A stretch of DNA of 64,000 bases from NCBI GenBank assembly GCA_029532415.1, contig JAQOTA010000069.1, forward strand, positions 1,054,001 to 1,118,000, read 5' to 3'. This document shows, piece after piece, positions 58,699 through 64,000 of this stretch. The translations under genes and the position numbers were made by a program. Origin of the DNA: Marasmius tenuissimus (Eukaryota > Basidiomycota > Agaricomycetes > Agaricales > Marasmiaceae). Numbering within the stretch: position 1 is the first letter of the stretch; each line of letters starts with the position of its first letter. The notes under the pieces are model-generated. The model did no database searches. It was not told the origin of the DNA and saw only the letters and a program-made list of their open reading frames with translations.

Positions 58699-61642
58699 TT
58701 ATGCTAGTCCTGCCTTCTCCAAGTCGCGTAAGAGAGTTTCGGGAAGTACATGATGGCCATGGTACTTCTGTGCAGCCCAGGCAGCTTGTCTACCATTTAG
58801 TCCATGGTGGTACACATCCACAAACTTGAATGAGCAGTTGAAAAAGCTGTAAAAATCAAGGTCAGTGAGAATTACAGTAGGAAAGATACTAGAGATCAAA
58901 CCGGCGGATGGTAACCAGAGGGACAGCCTCGAGAGCTTCCAAGGTATTCTTCTTGAGTGTGTCCTCACGTGAAGACTCTGGGTTGAGCTGATAGACACGT
59001 TTGGCATAGCCCCAACATTGTTCGATTGGATTAAGTTCACAATGAAATTTTGGAAGGAAAAGAACCTCAATCCCGCGCTTCTCACACTCAATCTCGAGAA
59101 GAGATTTGACTCCTGCAAAATCCGGCTCATTATACAGAATCCGGCGGACACAGCACTCCTTCGCACCCTCCGGACATTTAAACCCTTCACATTCTGCATT
59201 CAGTCCCCACCGTCCATCAAGCTTTTTTTGATCATGACCCCGCTCTGCTAAAATCTGAACTATACCCTTGAATAATCCCAGAGAAGTGGGGTGATTATCT
59301 GGCCAATAGAGCAATTGAGGCTGACCAGAGGGCAGCTTTGTGTCCTGCATCCAAACAAAGCTCTTCCCATCTCAGTTGATGATGGACTTGCCCTCCAGGT
59401 GGTCAGATTTATCCAAAACCTTGACATACCAATTCTTCCCAAGCAATGGTGACTGATTTTTGGGGAGTCTCTGGGCTGAAAGGGCGTCGGGGGCATGCAT
59501 CTTGTGGGTGGTGGCATTGTCATAGACCAGGACGTGATCATACTGTGGATAGTGTTCCTTCAAGATATCAGTAGCCTTGTTGGCTTGCTTGATGATATCT
59601 TTGTTGGTGAAATAGCCATCGCAGGATTTACCAGGCTTGAAGGTCTCCCGAGCCAACTTCGTACCATCAACAATTTCCCCACAGGGGAACCTTAGCGAGC
59701 TAAACTCTGCCGAAACAAAGTCCACAATCATGTAAGAGTGACCCTCACCCTTACAATAAGGCTTTGCAGGGCCATCCCGGTGGTACCAAGACCTCCTACA
59801 GCAGTCATGTGCATAGAAAACAGATTCATTGTGAAACCAGAGGATAACCTGCTTGCCGCTGAGCTCCCCAATAAACTCAAGCTCATTTCCATGCTTATCA
59901 TATGTTCTGATGTGCTCTTGGAGCTAATAAATTGTGCTTTGAGTGCTGTATAATAATTGAGATGGTTCAATACACTCACCTCACGGATTCGGGGGACATA
60001 TTTCTTATCACGCTCATGAACAACATCACTTCTCTCATGCCCATCCACATATTGTCCTTTTGCGGCTTGTGTATAGCAGTAACCAAGGGAGTGAAGGTAG
60101 TTTTGTCCTGTACGGATACTGAATGTTTTTGATATGCCATACTTGTCCTTTACCTCAGGGTGGGCAAGATACACAACGACCTTTTCAGCTGTGATGTCTT
60201 TACCAAGCTCCTGGAGGTATAGGTTGATGTCCTGTGCCAGATCCTCATTAACAAGCATGGAAGTCTTTCATTTGCCATAGGGATTGAGTGGTAAGATACT
60301 CCGGTCAGCAATATATTGACGGACAAGACGTCGGAGGACTCTTGCACAATACAGACCCTGCATGAGAGAGATAGCGGCTTGGATAGATGAGGCAGCCCAA
60401 TGACCATAGGTGAGTTTGGAAAGGGGATTGGTACAGAGTGAAAGAAGGGCCTGCATTCCATAGAGTCATGAATTGGTGAAGGCATCAAAGTGAGGGTCAA
60501 TATAACCTTGGTTCTTCTTCTTTGCAGGAGGTTGTATGACATGATCAATGTCTTGTAGGGCTGCCTGGGCATCAGAAATTGTGGGCGCCTCATGCAAGCG
60601 CCCATCAACTGATGGTACCGATTGGGATGAAGATCAATGCTGGGTGGACCGGGTGGTGGGAATATCATTGTGGTGATCATCTGAAGAAAGATTGGATACA
60701 GAGGATACAGAGGGTGGTGGTGTGGGAATGGAACCTGTTGAAGTTGAGCCTGAGGAACTATCTGACTGCACAGTGGTGGCAGATTCAGTGTCCGAATCAT
60801 CAATCAAACAAGATATCTGTTCATTTGAATCATTAGTCCCAAACCAGCGCACTGAACCATCATCAGGCACATCTTCAACATAAGCGCGGTGGGACGATGG
60901 GAGAGGGGTTGATAATCGGAAATTAAATTCCTCAGTTGGTGTAGAATCAGGTTGCTCCTTGAGATCAGGAGCAACAAGATCCTGGAATGGAATCTTGAGG
61001 AATTGTTACGAATCTGCCCACTATTCTTCACTTTTCCAGTCCCTTGGTCAACATCCCTTTGTTTCCACTTCTTTTCACACAGATACATGTCCCAGCATCA
61101 CTATATGATCCTCATTTCATTCTATGATGTTCCATATCATTCTTTCCTTGATACATTGTTACCTGTGTTTCCCACTGATGTGTACATGGTCCCGTTTGAT
61201 CAGATCCACAGATACATCATTTATCCCTTTGCAGTTCATTCCCATGATCAGTATACAGCTTGGGACTGTCATATATACTCATGGTCACTTTTAGATAGTT
61301 CCCCAGCTTGTCCATTTCGTCCATACCGCTTGCCTAGCTTGTGCTATGTTGAGGGTGTACTTGCTCAATAACTATCTCTTTCACCCTTGATCCCTAGTCC
61401 CAGATTGGATGGCCTGAGAGGTTCCCAGTCACAGAGGCCGTTCGTGACAGGAATTTGGATGCTGCACTGACATCTTCCTCCGCTGGGCAGGGTTTAGATA
61501 GCTTCATAACCCCAAAGAGGAACTTTACTGGAGAACCCAGCTTCCAAAGAGTACTTGGTATCCTCTTCAGACGGTGTTTTGGGGTAGAGAAAGACTTTGG
61601 AATTGTGAGTGATTCAGTGGAGCTGCATGCGACTCTGGGCAT
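58699..61642 (-). pseudogene. DDE transposase of the Tc1/mariner type, interrupted
   Basis: It starts MPRVACSSTESLTIPKSFS at 61642 and is interrupted by a solo LTR at 61004-61449. It resumes with Ser/Pro-rich sequence, an RTGQNYLHSLGY helix region, YVDGHERSDVV, an intron near 59930-59990, the catalytic-Asp motif VLVYDNATTHK (about 59520), the Glu motif LNPIEQCWGYAK (about 59010), a second intron near 58860-58910, and the tail GLNGRQAAWAAQKYHGH, ending at 58699. In-frame TGA stops fall near 60635, 60465, 60268 and 59371. Three fit CGA and one fits TGG (GK*KTS near 60268). The domain order and NPIE motif fit the DDE_3 group of fungi. Confidence 0.8.
61004..61449 (+). repeat. Solo gypsy LTR in the transposase gene
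   Basis: 446 bp, TGTTACG to GTGACA, flanked by GGAAT (60999-61003, 61450-61454). It shares TATATACTCATGG, CCAGCTTGTCCA and CACAGAGGCC.TTCGTGACA with the LTRs of the element at 33225-40476, so it is a related but distinct family member left after LTR-LTR recombination. Confidence 0.9.
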
Positions 61643-62158
61643 ATCCTAATGAAATAAATGAACTCTGAGTGCTTAATCCAACGTATAGCATACATACAAG
61701 CCCATCCGAACGTAAGTTCTTTCCGAAACCTTCTTGTAATTGATTGTCATTCTTATTGGCCGATAATGATTGAACAGCGTGCCATAGAGGTCCCGGGCTA
61801 ACTTGAGAAGATGCTGATGGTGAGTTCCCATCACCAGAAAGGTTTTCGAGCCGCTTCATCTTCCACTTTTTCAGTCTGCCCATAATAAGGTTTGAGCGAC
61901 ACACTGCCAGTGGGGAAATGTAGGGGAAAAAAGCGATTAAACTCAGGCAAAACTCATCCAATCTCCTCAAAAATTCAGGTTCGCGTACCCACTAGTGTTA
62001 CTGAAAAACTCATGGAAATCGATTCTCCTTATAGGCTTTGGAATTCTAGAAAACTTGTTCACGAGTACAGATTGACGTGTCACACTTCAATAAATTACTA
62101 AATCAGGTTGTCACACCTTGCTCACGTGGGGTTGACCGCCCTTATGGTGCCCCTACCT

Positions 62159-62248
62159 TAGTAAGCTTGCCGCTGAGTGCCAAGCGCAGGGCACTGAGCT
62201 TGCCCCGAAACAAAGGATTGGCCCTGCAGCCCGGCGGCCAGTGTAATG
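62159..62248. other. Short spacer with a palindrome
   Basis: The near-palindrome AAGCTTGCCGCTGAGTGCC..GGCACTGAGCTTGCC occurs here. Too short to assign. Confidence 0.3.
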
Positions 62249-62704
62249 TGTTGAACATGATGGATATCATGTGATACATATTGACGTGTTGTTTACGCAT
62301 CACACTATTTATAGAGCTACGCCTCTAGGAACACTTGTGCTCTCATGCAAGAATGTATCTACGTAGTTATTGCTTCACAAATGACACTGTAGATATCTAC
62401 TACATATGTAGTTGCATCAAGTATGATGCTTATAGTCCAAAGTGCGAGGCACAACGGACGAAAGATTCATTAGTATTGGCTAAATACCTACTTCTAGTAG
62501 TAGTTTCATACCATTGTAATTACTCTTACATGTACAGAAACTTGTGTATAAAAGCTGGTATTCCAAGGCCTTAAGCCTTAGGACAATCTACTTGATTATC
62601 ACCTCTTCATAAGCATCTCAAGTCTACAAGAACACTCTGTGTATTACCCATGTGAGGTTTACTTCGTTATACCCACTGTGCACTTTAACTATGCTGGCTC
62701 AACA
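62249..62704 (+). repeat. Solo LTR, copia-type
   Basis: The 456-bp sequence starts TGTTGAACATG and ends GGCTCAACA, giving TGTTGA..TCAACA inverted ends. It is flanked by TAATG on both sides (62244-62248, 62705-62709). A TATA box GTATAAAAGC lies near 62547. Not closely similar to the LTRs of copia A or B. Confidence 0.8.
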
Positions 62705-62709
62705 TAATG

Positions 62710-64000
62710 ATACCAAATCACATGTGCCCGTTGGACCTGGCATCTACAACCTCCTTGTGTTTACATTAATGCTTGTCCCACATTCTACCCCAGACTAATA
62801 TGTATAATAAACTACAGTTTCATACAGAAAGTGGCCAGAAAGTTCCTGTTGTGTCCTCATCAGGAAAATGGGGTCTGGCACTGGGGCAACCTAGGAATGC
62901 GACCACCAGACCGGATTCCCCGGTGACTCCAGGGACGCCAGGTTGTCCCAGGTTACTCCAAGCCAGCATCAGTTACTGGGTTCACCCAAATGAACCTGGT
63001 ACAACTTGTAAAGTTGGTAGTCCCAAGATATTCCTGGGACAGGTGAGGCCACTTTGGAGACACCTTGAATCTTGAAGCATATGAACATATCCAAACCTAC
63101 AAACTCTGGGAATTCTGACATCAGTAAAAATCAGGAGACCATACGTTGGGCCATCAATGTGTCGAGTCAAGTTCAAATCAATGTGCTCACTTCGTTCATT
63201 AAGTTGCTTCTGATCATGAAGTGTAGTACTGAGTATCTGATTGTACAAAAATACGCGATATATAGGGAAGAAAACGATTGCTAATCTTGCATGCAAAAAA
63301 ATTGACGGCCAGTTGGCAGTTTTGCATCCTATTTTGCACATCTGTTCCCGCTCTGAATAATCTGTGATGCTGTTCCTGCCGACTGATATTCTTTGCCTTA
63401 GTCCATATCTGGGAGCTCTCACTCTTAATCTGCGGGAGAAATTGAGTATCGATGATGTGATCAGAATGTGGAAGTCACTTAAAGTATAGAGATTGATCAG
63501 ACGCCTGGCGAGGGGCATACATGAATAGGATACGCTATCTGGTAGCGTGGGAAGTAAAATTTATGAACTGTGCAGTTGCACCCGGCAAACTCCGAAGTCA
63601 CATTTCTGATCAACAAACAACGATTGTCGACACGACTTACTAAGTACTTGCTCGTGAACTCTTCCTCTCGCCGCCCAGCGCCTCTCATCCTATGATTGCT
63701 CATCGACGTTATCGACTCTTTGTCTATGGTATTCTGGTGGAGTCCAAATTATAGGTGCGTATATGATATTCTTTTTTTTTTCTGGTCATCTGCTCACCAT
63801 ACATCGTTGATCACTGACACCCGTTGGGTTTCTTCCAGATGCTTATCAAACCAGCTTACCAAAAGCAGTACCATCACGTTCGTGTGCCATTGTATGCACT
63901 TCCCCAAGGTTTCTTGTAGAAGTGTACACCACCAAGTAGTAGTACCGGGTTAGTCTGTCTACATTTTGTACTCCAGAACATTGGCTAATATTGCTTTTTT
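62710..64000. other. Right end of the window, no firm gene
   Basis: A minus-strand frame of 178 codons (62982-63518) has no recognised motif. Near 63720-63920 a possible plus-strand exon pair (donor GTGCGTATATG near 63753, acceptor TTCCAG near 63840) may be the start of a gene that leaves the window. Neither is well supported. Confidence 0.25.

Larger units (their letters stand above)
58448..62158 (-). mobile_element. Tc1/mariner-like DNA transposon with long inverted repeats
   Basis: The left end AGATAGGGGCACCATAAGGGCG (58448) and right end, inverse AGGTAGGGGCACCATAAGGGCG (to 62158), are inverted repeats that continue for about 50 bp (CAACCCCA.GTG). TA flanks both ends, the Tc1/mariner target. 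The transposase lies inside on the minus strand. About 3.26 kb without the inserted LTR. Confidence 0.8.

Overview
The window reads as nuclear DNA of a filamentous basidiomycete. Genes carry many short introns (about 43-90 bp, GT..AG), and I see a NACHT-type NTPase, two SMF/NRAMP transporters, a mitochondrial Qri7, a BAP31/Yet-like ER protein, a cytochrome P450, a secreted heme peroxidase and an M35 protease. Gypsy chromovirus, copia and Tc1-like elements are also present. An Agaricomycete is likely; Ceratobasidiaceae/Rhizoctonia is my guess from gene-family flavour and is not proven. Exon joins below were worked out by hand from splice signals and frame; lengths divisible by three across up to 11 exons support them.

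1-20.5 kb is a duplicated accessory region. Block A (1 to about 1390) recurs at about 8930-10300, and block B (about 5935-8510, with an NRAMP gene) recurs at about 17805-20540. The order is A-x-B-A'-y-B' with unrelated cargo in x and y. Cargo x holds two unrecognised genes. Cargo y holds one large NACHT gene (10651-17364, predicted 2017 aa), whose C-terminal half is repeated three times in tandem with the reading frame and introns kept.

20.9-31.6 kb is mostly ordinary gene space: qri7, a BAP31-like gene, a P450 (minus strand) and a heme peroxidase. The P450 has a 525-bp terminal-inverted-repeat element with an 8-bp target duplication inside a coding exon.

31.6-64 kb is a repeat graveyard. 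A full-length Ty3/gypsy chromovirus (33225-40476) splits an M35-type metalloprotease gene. A copia element (44209-57856) holds a second copia (44334-51905), which itself holds a Mutator-like element (45741-46916), each with its own target-site duplication. A Tc1/mariner-like transposon (58448-62158) carries a solo gypsy LTR inside its transposase gene, and a solo copia LTR follows at 62249-62704. Premature stops in these elements are almost all TGA where CGA would fit. Comparing the two copias shows Arg codons turned into stop, Cys or Trp, the mark of C-to-T decay at CpG.

The best candidate for something undescribed is the triplicated NACHT gene inside the segmental duplication. After it come the P450 exon insertion that could splice out in frame, and the gypsy element with six TGA codons but near-identical LTRs.
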